A stretch of 64,000 bases of DNA from Aristolochia californica (GCA_029961685.1 JARWKL010000013.1:24086922-24150921), one strand, 5' to 3'. Positions 21,805 to 33,579 are shown, counted from the first letter of the stretch. Notes: generated from the letters alone by a model not told the origin. Program-made: numbers and translations.

Positions 21805-22705
21805 TTTCTGAAGCAGTAAGAGTTACATTTTCGGAGGATGATTCAGCCTTATCTTCATGTTTCTCAACGCTAACAAAGATTGGGTTAGCCGTGGCCCAAT
21901 CAGGCTTGCCATGAAGTTTTCAGCATGTTGCCACATGGTGGTTCTAACCACCACAGTAAGCGCAAAGTCAAGGCTCTGTACAGGAATTATTCGGACCCGT
22001 TCGACCACCTTTATTTTTAGCCCCTCTCATATTTCTGCCCCGTCCTCGGTATGATGAAGATGTACCCCGATTGCCAGAGAACATCGCCGATGGGGCATCA
22101 ATAGAAGAAGGAGGGGATAGATCAGGTATCCGAAGTAATGTAGTACTAATGTCATCAAAGGATGGAAGAGCCGAAGAACTTAGAAGCTGAGTTTTTACAA
22201 CCTCAAGGTAAGGTTTAATATTCAATAAGCAAATGGTTGCTACTAAAGCTTCTCGTTGTCGTTCTTGAACGACAATATTAGTAGAGTATGGCTAATCTAT
22301 TTTCCATTCTTGGAGAAGGCCTCGAAACCGGGCCAAAAATTCGTGAATATTATCTCCTTGTTTCATATGCAGCATATTTTGTAAGACATCATATACTTTT
22401 TGTAATGAGGCAGTACTTGAGTAAAGCTTAGCACAAGTGTCCCATATGTCCTTGGCGGTTTCCAAGTGGACCACATTGTTGGCCACATGCTCTTCCATGC
22501 TATTGATGAGCCAACTTATCACCATGTTATCATTTTTAACCCACTTGTGGTAGCTGTCATCTTCTTCATCAATCAAAGAAGGAAATTTAATAACGTGGCT
22601 TCAGAGGTCACGAGTAATAAGAACCCTTCGGACCGATTGTGACCAACTCATGTAATTGGAGAGACCTCTTAGTGGAATCGTAGTAATACGATTCTACTCT
22701 CCATG
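21805..22705 (-). pseudogene. copia Gag (element Q)
   Basis: Segments from the start: RITTIPLRGLSNYMSWSQS, a stop near 22600, HKWVKNDNMVISWLINSMEE, VVHLETAKDIWDTCAKLYSS, HEFLARFRGLLQEWKID, then YLEVVKTQLLSSSALPSFDD and the Gly/Arg-rich NRGTSSSYRGRGRNMRG. A CCHC remnant sits near 21930-21970 (C-YCGG..NHHVATC-like). It encodes the capsid/nucleocapsid of the particle. Two frame breaks. Confidence 0.84.
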
Positions 22706-23578
22706 ATGAGGCAAGTCAAATGTGGAGGTCAAGAGAATGGACCTTCTTCAAATAACAATTACTCAATTTGAAAAACCCGTGGACCAAATCAGTCACCAAA
22801 AAAGGAGAACAAGAACCAATTTCTTTCACGAGAGAAAGCACCAAATTATCAACAAATTTTTGTTTTTAGCAAGTGAGAATAAAATCCAGCCATCACTCAA
22901 CTCCTCTCGTATTCTTAAAAACAAAGAGAAGAAGGTAGATGCAACCGATTAGGCCTTAATCCAAACTCCAACACAAACTGAGTGATAGAAAAAAATATTT
23001 AGAGAAGATTTTAAGGCAAATCAAGATACTTGGAAGAAATTTATCTTCAACTCATGGGATACTTCAACGTAAAAAAATTCAATTGTTGAAGTTCAAAAGA
23101 AACTACAAAGGGTAAATGACTACTGGAATTTCACCAAACATATATTGGGCATCCAACAACATAACACAAACCCGTGAGCAACATTAAGTAGGAGAAGTTA
23201 TAGCAACATGTGCTGGAATTCTACCTCAAATGAGATTGATCCAAGTTACATAAAGGTAATTGAATCTCACCCATCAATCTTAATAAGACGCAAACAGCAA
23301 ATGATCTTGATCGCGATTGTAATTGATTTACAAGAAGATCAAGATTATAACATCATTAGTCATAAAAATAAATCTTCACAACATATAAGGATTTATTTGA
23401 CTTGATGTGATTCAAAGTTCAAGAAGTAGAAAAACAGTAAAGAGGAGTATGTAAATAAGGAAAGGAAACAATATGTAAATAAGAAGATAATTAACGTATC
23501 TCTTCATGACTGAATTCCTTTTACAACTTCTTGAACAGATTCCTTAATAACTTCATCAAGAGGAATCCTAAACTCCTT
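22706..23578 (-). other. untranslated leader of copia Q
   Basis: About 870 bp between gag and PBS with no coding signal. It is homologous throughout to the leader of R (62150-63054); shared words include ACAACATGTGTTGGAATTCT and CAAATGATCTTGATC. Conservation of such a long leader in two copies is normal for one family. Confidence 0.75.
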
Positions 23579-23590
23579 GCTTTGATACCA
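23579..23590 (-). other. primer binding site, copia Q
   Basis: On the minus strand TGGTATCAAAGC abuts the LTR without spacer; one mismatch to the tRNA-Met site. Confidence 0.87.
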
Positions 23591-23951
23591 TGTAGAATTT
23601 AGGATCTCATGAAAGGAACTTTAGATCAACGAGGAAGAAGAAGAAGAAGAGAGAAGGAGAGGAGAAGAAGAACGACGTGGAAGGAGAGAGTTTGGATTAA
23701 GGGAGAAGAGGTTTGCATCAAAGTGAAAGTGAGGAGAGTGCTTCAATGCTCTACCTCTTAGCCAATGCCTTTATTTATAGTCTTTACAATGCCTTTAGGG
23801 CTAAAACTTGATGAAATAAAAGACATAAAAAAACACATATTTACACCTCTATGCCATCTTTAAGTGAAGTATCATATTTCACACATATGCAACTCCTTTT
23901 ACGTGTGAGTTTCTTGCCTTGAGCTTGTAGGCTTGAGCCCATCTTCCAACA
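23591..23951 (-). repeat. 5' LTR of copia Q
   Basis: 361 bp, bounded by the PBS on the left and TSD AGCTG on the right. It is shorter than the 3' LTR through small deletions (for example near 23725). Confidence 0.94.
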
Positions 23952-23956
23952 AGCTG

Positions 23957-24360
23957 AAAGGCATGCCATAGAGAATTAGCAACCAAAGGCAATAAGAGAT
24001 GCACATAATTAAGTTTTGCAACGGGTGAAAAAATTTCCTCATAATCAATCTTACAACATTGGGTATAGCCTTCAACCAAAAGTCGAGATTTAAGATGGGC
24101 CATTGTGTCGTCCGAAATTTGTTTGACATTGAAGACCCATTTAAAACCGACCGGATTTTTCTATAAGGTAAGGAAACAAGGCACCATATTTGATTCTTGA
24201 AAAGAACTACCATTTCTTCGTCCATGGCTATTTTTCATCCTAGATTCTTAAGAGCCTTCTGTTAAGATTGAGGAATAACAATAGAAGAAATGGAAGCAAG
24301 AAATTGACAACAAGATGGGGATAACTGTTGGGTAGATAAAAATTGAGCAATGGGGTGACA
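23957..24360 (-). pseudogene. copia RT N-terminus (element P, continuation)
   Basis: Minus strand: MDEEMVVLFKNQIWCLVSLP, then MAHLKSRLLVEGYTQCCKID and YEEIFSPVAKLNYVHLLLPL, in overlapping frames. It joins across element Q to LDVKN..NGDIKKEIYMQQPP at 18350. It ends where the LTR of F begins. Confidence 0.85.
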
Positions 24361-24364
24361 TGTA

Positions 24365-24983
24365 TGTTGAATTTAGGACCCTTTTTTCTAATATTCTGAG
24401 CAAGGGAAGAGAGAAAGAAAAGGAAGAAAAGGGGAAGAAGGCTCTCGGGTAGAGAGAAGAGGAGAAGAGAAGAAGAGAAACAAGGAGTGCATCATGCAAA
24501 GAGAGAGAGAGAGATTTACTCAAGAAAGAATTATAGAACTTGATTAATTTCGACTTACAACACCTCTATTTATAGTAGAGGAAGTGATAAAATCCTTATA
24601 CAATTAAACTTTAAGTCTCCTAGTTACATTCCAACTCTAACTCTCTAAGATAAGCCTATCATGAAAAGATAATACAATCTACTAGAGGTCTAATATAACT
24701 TGAACTCTAACTCTTCTTTAATCACGTGGACATAAGAGAGGAGGCTGGCTCGTGGTCTTATCTTTGTGGGTCCCACATGATCTTCCAACTCATGTTGATA
24801 AGGTTACTAGCTCGTGGTATCTTTGTGAGTCCCACTTGATCTTCAAATCTTCTAACTTATTCTAGCTCGTGCTTCTTATCTCCTAACTCGTGCCAGCTTG
24901 GGTGAGGACTCTTCTTGGCATCCCATGTCCTCATGGTGGGTCCCAACAGCTCGTGCAACCATAGTGGGTCCCACATTGTAACA
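24365..24983 (-). repeat. 3' LTR of copia F
   Basis: 619 bp, minus orientation from TGTTACAATGTGGGACCC (at 24983) to CCTAAATTCAACA. The PPT complement ACTCCCCCTCAAGCTGG follows at 24982. It matches the LTR at 5134-5709. Confidence 0.9.
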
Positions 24984-25520
24984 CTCCCCCTCAAGCTGGG
25001 GGTGAGAAAACATCGTCGATGCATATCTTATTGCAGATGGTGGACATAATCTTGTGAGTCACCGGCTTGGTGAGAATATCTGTAACTTGACTTTATGATG
25101 ATATATGCTTTAGAGATACAAAGGCCTATTTGAAACTTTTCTCGTATAAAGTAGCAGTCCAATTCAATATGCTTTAGTCTTTCATGGAAGACTAGATTCG
25201 ATGTAATGTGTATTGCTGCTTGATTATCCCAATATAGATCCATCAGAGCTTCTTTGTAGAATCCCAATTCAGTGAGAAAAAATCTGATCCATAGGAGTTA
25301 ACTAACAGTGTGTGCCCTGGCACTAAATTATGCTTTTGCACTAGATCGATCCACTACATATTGCTTCTTGCTTCTCCATGTAACCAAATTCTCTCCAATC
25401 ATCGTACAAAATCCCGAAGTAGATTTTCTGTCATCCAAGGATCCGGCCCAGTCTGCATCTCAGAATCCTTCGAAGTTAAAGTGACCTTGATTTTTATAGA
25501 GAAACCCTCTTCCTTGAGCT
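24984..25520 (-). pseudogene. copia RNase H (element F)
   Basis: Minus strand: LGFYKEALMDLYWDNQAAIH (relatives have CDNQ), ITSNLVFHERLKHIELDCYF, IREKFQ and a degenerate tail to the PPT. Upstream (25310-25510) are SLDDRKSTSGFCT-like and SDADWAG remnants in other frames. It breaks at 25520 in the codons for KGAPG, the same place where E breaks. Confidence 0.82.
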
Positions 25521-26800
25521 TAGGCGTGGCATCGAGCCAGCTGAGCCCAAACCTGCCTATATTCGAGCCGAGCTTGATTTAAATATTTCCAACTTAAAAC
25601 TCAAGCCGAGTCCAGCCTCAAGCCTAAAATTATTATTGAGCTTGAGCCCAATAATTTTAACCAAGTTCGAGTCAAGTTCGACCTTCAACATTCATTTAAA
25701 ACTTTTCAAAAAATACATGTCAAATAAATTGTATATAAAATTATGCATATATTTGACATAAAATTGGGCATACATTTGACATAAAATTGGGCACGACCTC
25801 TACATAAAATTAGGCAAGACCTCTACTTAAAATTGGGCATAAGGGTGGCATTGAATCGAGCCAAACCCGAACCTTTTTATGTTTGAGCCGAGCCTGATTT
25901 AAATATTTCAAACTCGAGCTTGAGTCGATCCTAGCCTCGAGCCTAAAATTGTAATTGAGCTCGAGCCTAATAATTTTTACCGAGTTCGAGCTTCAACCTA
26001 CATTTAATACTCTGCATAAAATATATGCCAAATAAATTATATATAAAATTATGCATACATTTTAAAAAAAAGAATGATAGGGGAGGTTCGGGATTGAATC
26101 TCGATAATGGATTAGAACGTGCCAATATTAATCTTTTTTACCCCAAATTTTGTCTACCTTATTTTTTAATTTCTGAATTTGGCCATAAATTTACTATGAC
26201 CTCCTTAATGCCCCTAGTTGACAATTTATATTCTAGGAAAAACGAGAAATGTTTTTCCTAGGATACATATTTCCAAAAAAAACTTTTAAATATAATCTTA
26301 TTACTATTATGACTTACTAGAAAATTACAAGAAATATTTTAATGTTTTCTTAGGAAAGTTAAATGGACCTCTTATTTCCTCTTCCAGGGAAATAAATAAA
26401 AATTAATAATCAATCTAATATATTACTATACTTATCGATAAATTTTTAATCAAATAAAATATTAAACAAAACATTTCTATGAAAATTGCCTCATGCTAAA
26501 TGTATGACAACATCAATTGTCAAATAATTATTCAAAAAAAAAATTTATTCGGTTTTCTAACCCATCTTTGTAGGAAAATTTTACTTAGAAAATTATATGA
26601 TTTTTTAAATAAATTTCCAATTAGAAAAATGTTTCCAACAAAATGAGGCACTAATAGTCCCTAAAATGGATTTCTACTAAAAATTTATTTTCAATATTTC
26701 TTGAAAAAATACTAATATGGCTTCGTTTTTAATAATTTTTTATTACCAATACTAAAAATTATTTTGTATGTCATGAAATTTATCTTTGTGATGCGTCAAT
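25521..26800. repeat. hAT-like GAGCC-rich repeats and AT-rich filler
   Basis: Starts TAGGCGTGGCATCGAGCCAG, like the terminus at 10196. A block rich in CTCGAGCC words (25521-25700) is repeated at about 25840-26010 (GGGTGGCATTGAATCGAGCC). A short triplet-like tandem (CATAAAATTGGGCA, several copies) lies at 25745-25840. 26060-26800 is AT-rich with many GGAAAATT words and no gene signal. No transposase. Confidence 0.5.
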
Positions 26801-26849
26801 TAAATTGAAAAGGCATTCTAGATGAGTCTTATTTACTTGACAATCCATA

Positions 26850-27323
26850 TTAATGAATAACACTTTGATTGTCACAATATAACATATTCTTCTCATGTTC
26901 GAGACCTAATTCTTCCCAGAAACAATGTAGCCATACGATCTCTTTTCTGGTTTCGATCACGAGAACATATTCTATCTCAGTAGTGTAAAGAGCAACTATC
27001 TTCTGCAATTTAGAGACCCTACTAATTGTTGTACCACTCAACGTGTTTACATATCCAGTGGTACTCTTCTTGCCATCAATGTCTCTAGCCATGTCAGTAT
27101 CTACATAACCCTGTAATCCCAAGTCTAACTTTCTGAAACATAAGGCTGAGTCTACAGTGCCTCCCAAATACCTGAGTCTCCACTTCACTGCTTTCCAATG
27201 TTGTCTACCTGGATTACACATATATCTACTCACAACTCTCACTGCATGAGTTATGTGTGGTCTAGTACACACCATGGCATACATGAGACTGCCAATAGCA
27301 GAAGCATAAGGTACATTGGCCAT
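26850..27323 (-). pseudogene. copia RNase H (element K)
   Basis: 157 codons open: YASAIGSLMYAMVCTRPHIT, VSRYMCNPGRQHWKAVKWRL, RYLGGTVDSALCFRKLD, YVDTDMARDIDGKKSTTGYV, TTISRVSKLQKIVALYTTEI and MLYCDNQSVIH. Three acidic residues of RNase H (D in YVDTD, E in TEIEYV, D in CDNQ) are present. The conserved W of SWVSKLQ is R. It stops at the junction with AT-rich DNA. Confidence 0.87.
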
Positions 27324-27830
27324 GTTGGCTCGCTCCTGCTCTGTAGAAGGTGACTGCTCCTTAGATAGCCTATAGTGACTGGCCTAAGAAGCACTCATTG
27401 GTTTTGCATCATTCATGTTGAATCTGCTCACCAGCTTATTCACATATTCTTCTTGTGATAGTTTCAAGACATCCGTATCTCTAGTAATCCTCATCCCAAG
27501 GATTTGTTTTGCAGTACCAAAATCCTTCATTTCAAACTTCTTCGTCAATTTCCTTTTCAAATTATCTATTTCCTGTTTGCAAGCACCTGCTATCAACATG
27601 TCATCAACATATAGCAGTAGAATGAAGTAGGAGTCATCAAACTTCTTCACATAATATCAATAATCAATAAACCCTTACCACTCATAAACGTGCCAAACTT
27701 CATATACCATGATCTTGGAGCTTGTTTAAGACCATACAAGCTCTCTTGAAGTTTGCACACCATTTTCTCCTTTCCTTGTGTTTTGAAATCCTGTGGCTGC
27801 ATTATGTAAATTTCTTCCTCCAAATCACCA
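27324..27830 (-). pseudogene. copia reverse transcriptase core (element K)
   Basis: GDLEEEIYIMQPQDFKTQGK, VCKLQESLYGLKQAPRSWY, then a frameshift, FILLLYVDDMLIAGACKQE (catalytic YVDD intact), KKFEMKDFGTAKQILGMRI and LSQEEYVNKLVSRFNM. A stop precedes the connection to RNase H. It continues to the right of element L at 30579. Confidence 0.87.
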
Positions 27831-27835
27831 TGAAG

Positions 27836-28269
27836 TGTTGGAAGATGGGCTCCAAACCACACGACCAAGGAAGGCCCACATATCTAAGAGTATTATAAGA
27901 TGGGTCACATGACCAAGAAAGGTCCACAAGATGGGCCCAAGCCCATAAGAAGTAGGACCCACTATGATTACCACGAGCTGTTATCCTTATCACATAAGTT
28001 GGAAGATCAAGAAACACTCACAAAGGCATCTTTATCTTATGGTTACATCCTATAAGAGTTCTAGTTTGAGTTATGCTTGTCTCTTATCTATATTGAGTTA
28101 TTTAATTATGAGAGGACTTATCTTTAAGTGTTAGAGTTTGGGTGTAATTGGGACAAAGGTAGTTTTATTGTAATTGGACTCTACTACCTTCCTCTATTAT
28201 AAATATAGAGGTTCATGTACTCTGATATGATAAGTCAATGAAGTATTTCTCTTTTTCATAAATTCAACA
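27836..28269 (+). repeat. 5' LTR of element L
   Basis: 434 bp, TGTTGGAAGATGGGCTCCAA to CATAAATTCAACA. TATA-like TATTATAAATATAGAGG near 28200. The opening matches the LTR start of copia Q. Confidence 0.92.
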
Positions 28270-30151
28270 TTGTATCAGAGCAGGTTATGTGTGTTGACGT
28301 GGTCAACCCACAGAGGTAATGTGATCCTTTTCTATAAACCCTAAACCCTAAGTGTAGCTTTCGTATTTTTTTTAGTCCCTAGTCCCTACACCCATTTTTT
28401 TTCTTTGCGTTTTCACCTCTATAATGACATTTTAATATTGAAATTATATATTGAAAGAAATATATTTGAGTCTACTTTCTAAATAAAAACTAATTTTTTC
28501 AATCGGAGTTAGCTAAAGAGAGATATAGATATTTGAATAGGTGAAGGTCAGATTGCAAAAATGTTCAAGCAGCAATAGAAAGCTTAAGCTTCCGAGGTAT
28601 TTTATGCTATAAAAAAATATAATTTATATGGAGAAATATATATCAAAATAAATATATGTAAGTCTATTCTTTTACCTATTCAACCAATTTTTTATTTGAT
28701 TTATCTACAAAAATAATTCGATATTTGAAGCAGCAAAGGTCAGAATTCTAGAGAGGTTTGAGCAGCAGCAGAAAGCTTCAAATTTAAAGATATTTTATGC
28801 TATCAAGAAAGATACTTTATATGGAGAATTATATATCGAAAGAAAGATATGTAAGTATATTTTCTTACCTAATCAACCAGTTTTAGGTATGTGGTTTTTA
28901 TAAGGATATATTTATCTTGGAAGAGTCAATGGTCATTTTGGAAAAAAGGAGAAACAGTACGTAGTTCGGCAAGATGACAGAGACCGAAATCTATCAGATT
29001 ATTTATCTTCTCATAATTATATTTTATGAAGATAAGTTATACTTGGATAAAATTTATTTAAGTCTAGTTTCAAAAGGAGAAAATTTCATGTCAATCTGAT
29101 CTATATTTAAAGATATATTCGAATTGGAATAATCAAAGGTCATACTGGTATTCTATTGTATTGAAAAATCCGAATTTATGCTCATTGTTTTGGATCAAAT
29201 TTTGAGTTGATATATCAGGAAAATAACTCACTTCTCCATGGTTTAGGGATTATTTATACATCTATGTTATTTGTGCTTATTGCTACATCTATGATATTTG
29301 GTTCAAGTTGGGATCACTGCAATACTTCCCAGCTTGAGGGGAGAAGTACAAGAAGTACAAGAATTAGAGGTATTTTATTCCATATGTTGTGGATAAGTTT
29401 AAGTGACCAATATATTCAAGAAATGGGGCGCACAAAAGATGAAGCTTCTGTTTCTAAAAAAAATATTTATATCGGATTATGATTATTTCATGGGTCCTTC
29501 TACAAGGTTTATTATTTTGGTTCGTGTTATATGTGTTGGAAGATGGTCGTGTTATATTACAACTGCCGCTATTATGTCTCTTTGCATGAGATATTATTTT
29601 TGAAGAATAGGTGACCTCAGTACCTTTTCTCACACCATAATTTATTTGACTCTAAAAAATATCACAATTTGGACACCATTAGAGTCGGTGCCCGGATTGG
29701 GACTCCATGATAAATTTGACTCTAAAAAATATCGCAGTTGGGATACTATGAGAGTCGGTGTCCGGATTGGGACACCATTATAACTAAACCCACTCCCCCC
29801 GTAATGGATTTTATTACTCCTACCACTTGAGAGTCGTTGTCCTGTGGAGGGACACGGTGGTGGACACTTAGATCAATGCTGATAGACACACTACCTACAG
29901 AAGACAGAGTGTGCCCTACATCCAACATTAGGACTGGAGTATAGAGCAATGGCTTACTGGCTAGGGGTGATTTTTACTCTCACTTATATTATGCCAGCAG
30001 GGAATCATGGAAGGATGCAACAACATGAGGAGGAGTGTTGGAAGATGAAGGTAGATTGGAAGATGTGCCATTTTATATAAAAAGATTTTATACATCATTA
30101 GTAGCAAGTTGGAAGTTCATGTCGTTCTTTCACCCCCAGCTTGAGGGGGAG

Positions 30152-30573
30152 TACTGGAAGATGGGCTCCAGCCCACACGGCCAAGGAAGACCCACATATC
30201 TAAGAGTAATATAATATGTGCCACATTGCCAAGAATGGCCCACCAGATGGGCCCAAACCTATAAAAAGTAGGACCAACCATGATTACCACGAGCTGGCAT
30301 CTTTATCACATAAGTTGGAAAATCAAGAAGGACTCACAAATGCATCTTTATCTTATGGTCACATCCTAGAAGAGTTCTAGTTTGAGTTATGTTTGTCTTT
30401 TATCTATATTGAGTTATTTAATTATGTTAGGAATTATCTTTAAGTGTTAGAGTTTGGGTGTAATTGGGAGTATTGTAATTGGACTTTACTACCTTCCTCT
30501 ATTATAAATAGAGGTTCATGTACTTTGATTATGATAAGTCAATGAAGTATTTCTCATTTTCATAAATTCTACA
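30152..30573 (+). repeat. 3' LTR of element L
   Basis: 422 bp; first dinucleotides mutated (TACTGGAAG for TGTTGGAAG). Ends CATAAATTCTACA. It pairs with 27836-28269. Confidence 0.92.
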
Positions 30574-30578
30574 TGAAG

Positions 30579-30915
30579 AAAGGCTATCTTTACATCCAAC
30601 TGCTCTAAGTGCAAGTTTTTATTTGCCACTAGTCCAAACACTATTCTAATAGTAGTAAATTTCACAACTGGAGAGAAATTCTCAGTGTAGTCAATGCCTT
30701 CATTTTGTTGAAAGGCCTTTACCACCAGTCTTGCCCTGTACAATTTGCTGCCATCATATTCATCTTTTTATTAGATACACCCATTTATTCTTCAAGACCT
30801 TCTTTCCTTTTGGTAACTCAATCAACTGCCATGTCTGATCAGATAACAATGAATCCATCTCATCCCACATGGACAACTCCCACTTGGTTGATTCATCAAC
30901 TTTCAAGGCTTCCTC
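30579..30915 (-). pseudogene. copia RT N-terminus (element K, continuation)
   Basis: Minus strand: RLVVKAFQQNEGIDYTENFS, PVVKFTTIRIVFGLVANKNL, HLEQLDVKIAFLH, joining through L to GDLEEE. Upstream in another frame are WELSMWDEMDSLLSDQTWQL and PKGKKVLKNKW remnants. Stops at about 30750 and 30915. Confidence 0.83.
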
Positions 30916-31412
30916 TTAACTCTCTGGTTCACCTTTATTAGTCAACAAAATATAATTAAGTACTTGGGAGTACTTCTGTGGTGGTTTGCTAGTTCTGGTA
31001 GATCTCTTGAGTTCAGTCACAGGAATGTTTTGATTTTCTTCTGGTGGTATGTTCTCTAGGTCTTTCTGAGCAATATTCTCGATCTCAATAGCTGGAAGAT
31101 CTCTCAACTGAATCACTTCAAACTTCTTGGCCTCTTCACTTGTGCTCTCAGACTCTGTTCTCAACTTGTCTTTATACAAGGCACCTTCATTGAAGATTAC
31201 GTCCTTGATCCTTATAACCTTATGACTTTGTTCATCCCAAAAGTGAGAACTAAACTCGGTACCACTATAGCCAATAAAGAAACATAATTTAGATTTGGCA
31301 TCAAGTTCAGTTCTAGCAGCAGAATCAATGTGAATATAAGAAACAACCAAACAATTTCAAGAAAGAAAGCTTTACCTCTTTGCCGCTCCAGACCACTTCT
31401 GGTATTTCGCAA
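30916..31412 (-). pseudogene. copia integrase C-terminus and linker (element K)
   Basis: 144 codons open with AARTELDAKSKLCFFIGYSG, HKVIRIKDVIFNEGALYKD and an acidic linker, ending RSTRTSKPPQKYSQVLNYIL. This is the standard Tnt1-type integrase-RT linker (KCIFIGYG...RRSTR.S..PP.RY). An overlapping frame holds the preceding residues. No catalytic residues here. Confidence 0.8.
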
Positions 31413-32010
31413 TCCAATGGTGTTGAGGGACCTCTATTGATCAAGTAGCAATACTACTAATAGCCTTAGACTAGAATATCTTTGGGAATCCCACATGTAA
31501 TCTCATGTTCCTAGCACGCTCGTTCAAAATTTTGTTCATCCTCTCAACCACATCATTCAGTTAAGGTTTTTCATTAATGATCTTCTTCATTTTGATTCCA
31601 TTATCTGCACAGTACCTCTTGAAATCATTATCTACGTATTCTCCCCCATTATCTGACTACAAGCACTTCACCTTTAAATTTTTCTCATTCTCAACCATTG
31701 CTCTCTATCTCTTGAAGTTATCAAAGGCATTGGATTTTTTTTTCAGGATAAACCCATATATTTCTGCTTGCATCATCAATAAATGTCACATAGTATTTAG
31801 AACCACCAAGGGAAGTAACAACTGATGGCCCCCACATCAGTGTGAACCAACACTAATTTTGTTGTCTTTTGTTCCTTTCCGGCCATAGAAAAGTTAACCC
31901 TTTTCTGCTTGCAAAAACATACAGCCTTCACACAAACTATTGTTTACAGTTTTCCCTGGTAGCATCAGCAACTGCAACTGTGTCTCTACAACTAGAAGTG
32001 ATGTAAAAAG
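31413..32010 (-). pseudogene. copia integrase core (element K), decayed
   Basis: Minus-strand words in broken frames: CVKAVCFCKQKRVNFSM (zinc finger part), KLVLVHTDV (first catalytic Asp), the YYVTFIDDASR-like block near 31770, the NGGEY-like block near 31640 and NERARNMRLHVGFPKIF near 31480-31520. Many stops. Confidence 0.75.
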
Positions 32011-32400
32011 TTTCAGTTTTAACTCCTCATGCAATAAACATGGATCCCTTTGTGACTTTCCAGGCAGCACCATTAAAAGTCACATTATGACCTTCATCAT
32101 CAAGTTGCCCTACTAAGATCAGATTACGCATAAGTTTTGGCACATGTCTCACCTTGTGAAATTTCCACATTGTCCTATTTGATATCCTCAAACTGACATT
32201 ACGTATACCGAAAATATCCAAAGGTTCTCCATTAGCAAGATTCACCTTCCCATGATCTCCAACAACATAATACTCCATGATCTCACGATGTGCAATGGTG
32301 TGAAAAGAAGCTCCTGAATCTAACACCCAAGAGTCAATAGGGCTATCAACCGACAAAAGTAAAGCATCTTGTACCTCTTCAGTCACTATATTTGCAGCAT
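32011..32400 (-). pseudogene. copia protease (element K)
   Basis: 119 codons open: EEVQDALLLSVDSPIDSWVL, DSGASFHTIAHREIMEYYVV, GDHGKVNLANGEPLDIFG, KFHKVRHVPKLMRNLILVGQ, LDDEGHNVTFNGAAWKVTKG. The catalytic DSGAS is intact and the domain is full length. It is flanked by the knuckle on the right and GAG-pre-integrase on the left. Confidence 0.88.
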
Positions 32401-33193
32401 TGCTTTTCTTTTTATCCTTCTTTGGTGCTATGCAGTTCTTCTTTATGTGTCCAAACTTGCCACAATTCTAGCATTCCACATTCCTTTCAAATTTGGACTT
32501 GCTTCTACCATTCCTTGACTTCCCTCTACTATTGCCTTTGTTGGAATTCCTCTTGAAGTTCATGCCCCTAGTATCGACACTTACGGCAGAATTAGATGTT
32601 GACGATTCTTCGGAGTCCTTTCTATGAACTTCCTCCATAAGAATGCTATCCCGAATATCATTAAAGATCAACTTCCCGTTGCCTATAGAGTTGTTGCTTA
32701 CAACTCTCATAGGCTCCCATCAATTTGGCAGAGATACCAAAAGAATTAAAGCATGAACCTCATCATCAAATTTAATTTGAACGGATGTCAATTAATTGAA
32801 AATCGTGCTAAACTCATTCAAATGCGATGCAATTGATGTATTTTCTGTCATCCTAAAGTTCAAGAGTTTTTTCATGAGATGTACCTTATTATTTGTGGAA
32901 GGTTTGTCATACATGTTGGATAGAATCTTCATCATCTCCCCTGTGGTTTTCTCCGATGCCACGTTGTGAGCCACGTTCTTCTACAGTATTAATCAGGCTA
33001 CTCCCCTCACTTGTCTATTGAGGAGATTCCACTCATCATTTTTCATACCTTCTGGTTTCATATCCAGAAGTGGTGCGTGCAACTTTTTGCTGTATAGATA
33101 ATCTTTGATTTGCATCCTCCAGAACACAAAATCCATACCATTGAACTTGTTGATCCCTGATGCATATCCTTCTCCACTAGCCATTGCTCTCAA
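32401..33193 (-). pseudogene. copia Gag (element K)
   Basis: Starts MASGEGYASGINKFNGMDF, FWRMQIKDYLYSKKLHAPLL. Then MAHNVASEKTTGEMMKILSN, MYDKPSTNNKVHLMKKLLNF, MTENTSIASHLNEFSTIFN and a Ser/Lys-rich end. The zinc knuckle near 32440-32475 reads C, stop, NCGKFGHIKKNC, so one cysteine pair is split by a stop. Three further stops. This is the UBN2-type copia Gag. Confidence 0.85.
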
Positions 33194-33201
33194 TCATGAA
33201 C

Positions 33202-33579
33202 TGTTGATTTTCAGGACTCCATGAATTTAGCTCATGGAGAAAAAGGAAAAGAAACCCATTTGGTGAAAACTGGAGGAAGAAGGGTTATAGACTTGGATCC
33301 TAACCCTCCCCCTGGAGCTCTATTTATAGATTAATAAAATTATTGTATTACAATAATACCCTTCAACTTAGGGTTTAGGGTTTAGGGTTTTAACCCTACA
33401 ACTTTAATCTAATTACACCAATGCCATCTCTATGAGATGACCCCTTATTTACCATCCTGCCATCATTGTGTGGGCCTGTGGGCCTTCTCTTTAATTTGTG
33501 GGCCTTGAGCCCATCTTCTAACACACTTGGATATGTGGGCCTTCCTTGGTCGTGTGGGTTTGGGCCCTATCTTCCAACA
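33202..33579 (-). repeat. 3' LTR of element J
   Basis: 378 bp. On the minus strand TGTTGGAAGATAGGGCCCAA to GGAGTCCTGAAAATCAACA. It carries GGTTTAGGGTTTAGGGTTT near 33368-33390 (plant telomere-like words, probably chance within an LTR). Confidence 0.9.

Larger units (their letters stand above)
18357..23951 (-). mobile_element. Ty1/copia element Q, structurally complete
   Basis: 5,595 bp with LTRs 18357-18746 and 23591-23951 and TSD AGCTG (18352-18356, 23952-23956). It is inserted in the RT gene of P. All copia domains are present in the order gag-PR-IN-RT-RNase H, with a PBS and a PPT. Stops and frameshifts throughout the polyprotein make it non-functional. It is a close relative of R (57886-63457). 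Confidence 0.95.
16628..24360 (-). mobile_element. Ty1/copia element P, split by element Q
   Basis: Minus-strand copia: 3' LTR (end sharp at 17161, start uncertain), RNase H/RT (17162-18351), then Q with its TSD, then RT N-terminus (23957-24360). The two halves join at the Q insertion, where the RT codons read ANSLWHAFQL. The element is cut on the right at 24364 by the LTR of F; its integrase and gag are not found beyond. Confidence 0.82.
24365..25520 (-). mobile_element. Ty1/copia element F, 3' end only
   Basis: 3' LTR 24365-24983 plus an RNase H tail to 25520, where the sequence changes to hAT-like DNA. It is inserted in P; the flank left of the LTR is ATGTA but the right-hand copy is not visible because the 5' part of F is gone. 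It belongs to the E/C LTR family. Confidence 0.83.
27836..30573 (+). mobile_element. non-autonomous LTR element L (I/J/L/N family)
   Basis: 2,738 bp with LTRs 27836-28269 and 30152-30573 and TSD TGAAG (27831-27835, 30574-30578). It is inserted in the RT gene of K between the codons of FLH and GDLEEE. PBS TTGTATCAGAGC at 28270-28281, PPT CTTGAGGGGGAG at 30140-30151. The interior has no gag or pol. It consists of diverged repeats of about 200-280 bp (28430-29110), a duplicated 72-bp block (29640-29775) and a PPT-like motif (30023-30047) about 116 bp before the real one. Confidence 0.93.

Noticed and set aside
33368..33395. TTTAGGG-like words as interstitial telomere repeats (also 36000, 49940, 53125)
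   Set aside because: They occur at the same place in every LTR of the I/J family, so they are LTR sequence.
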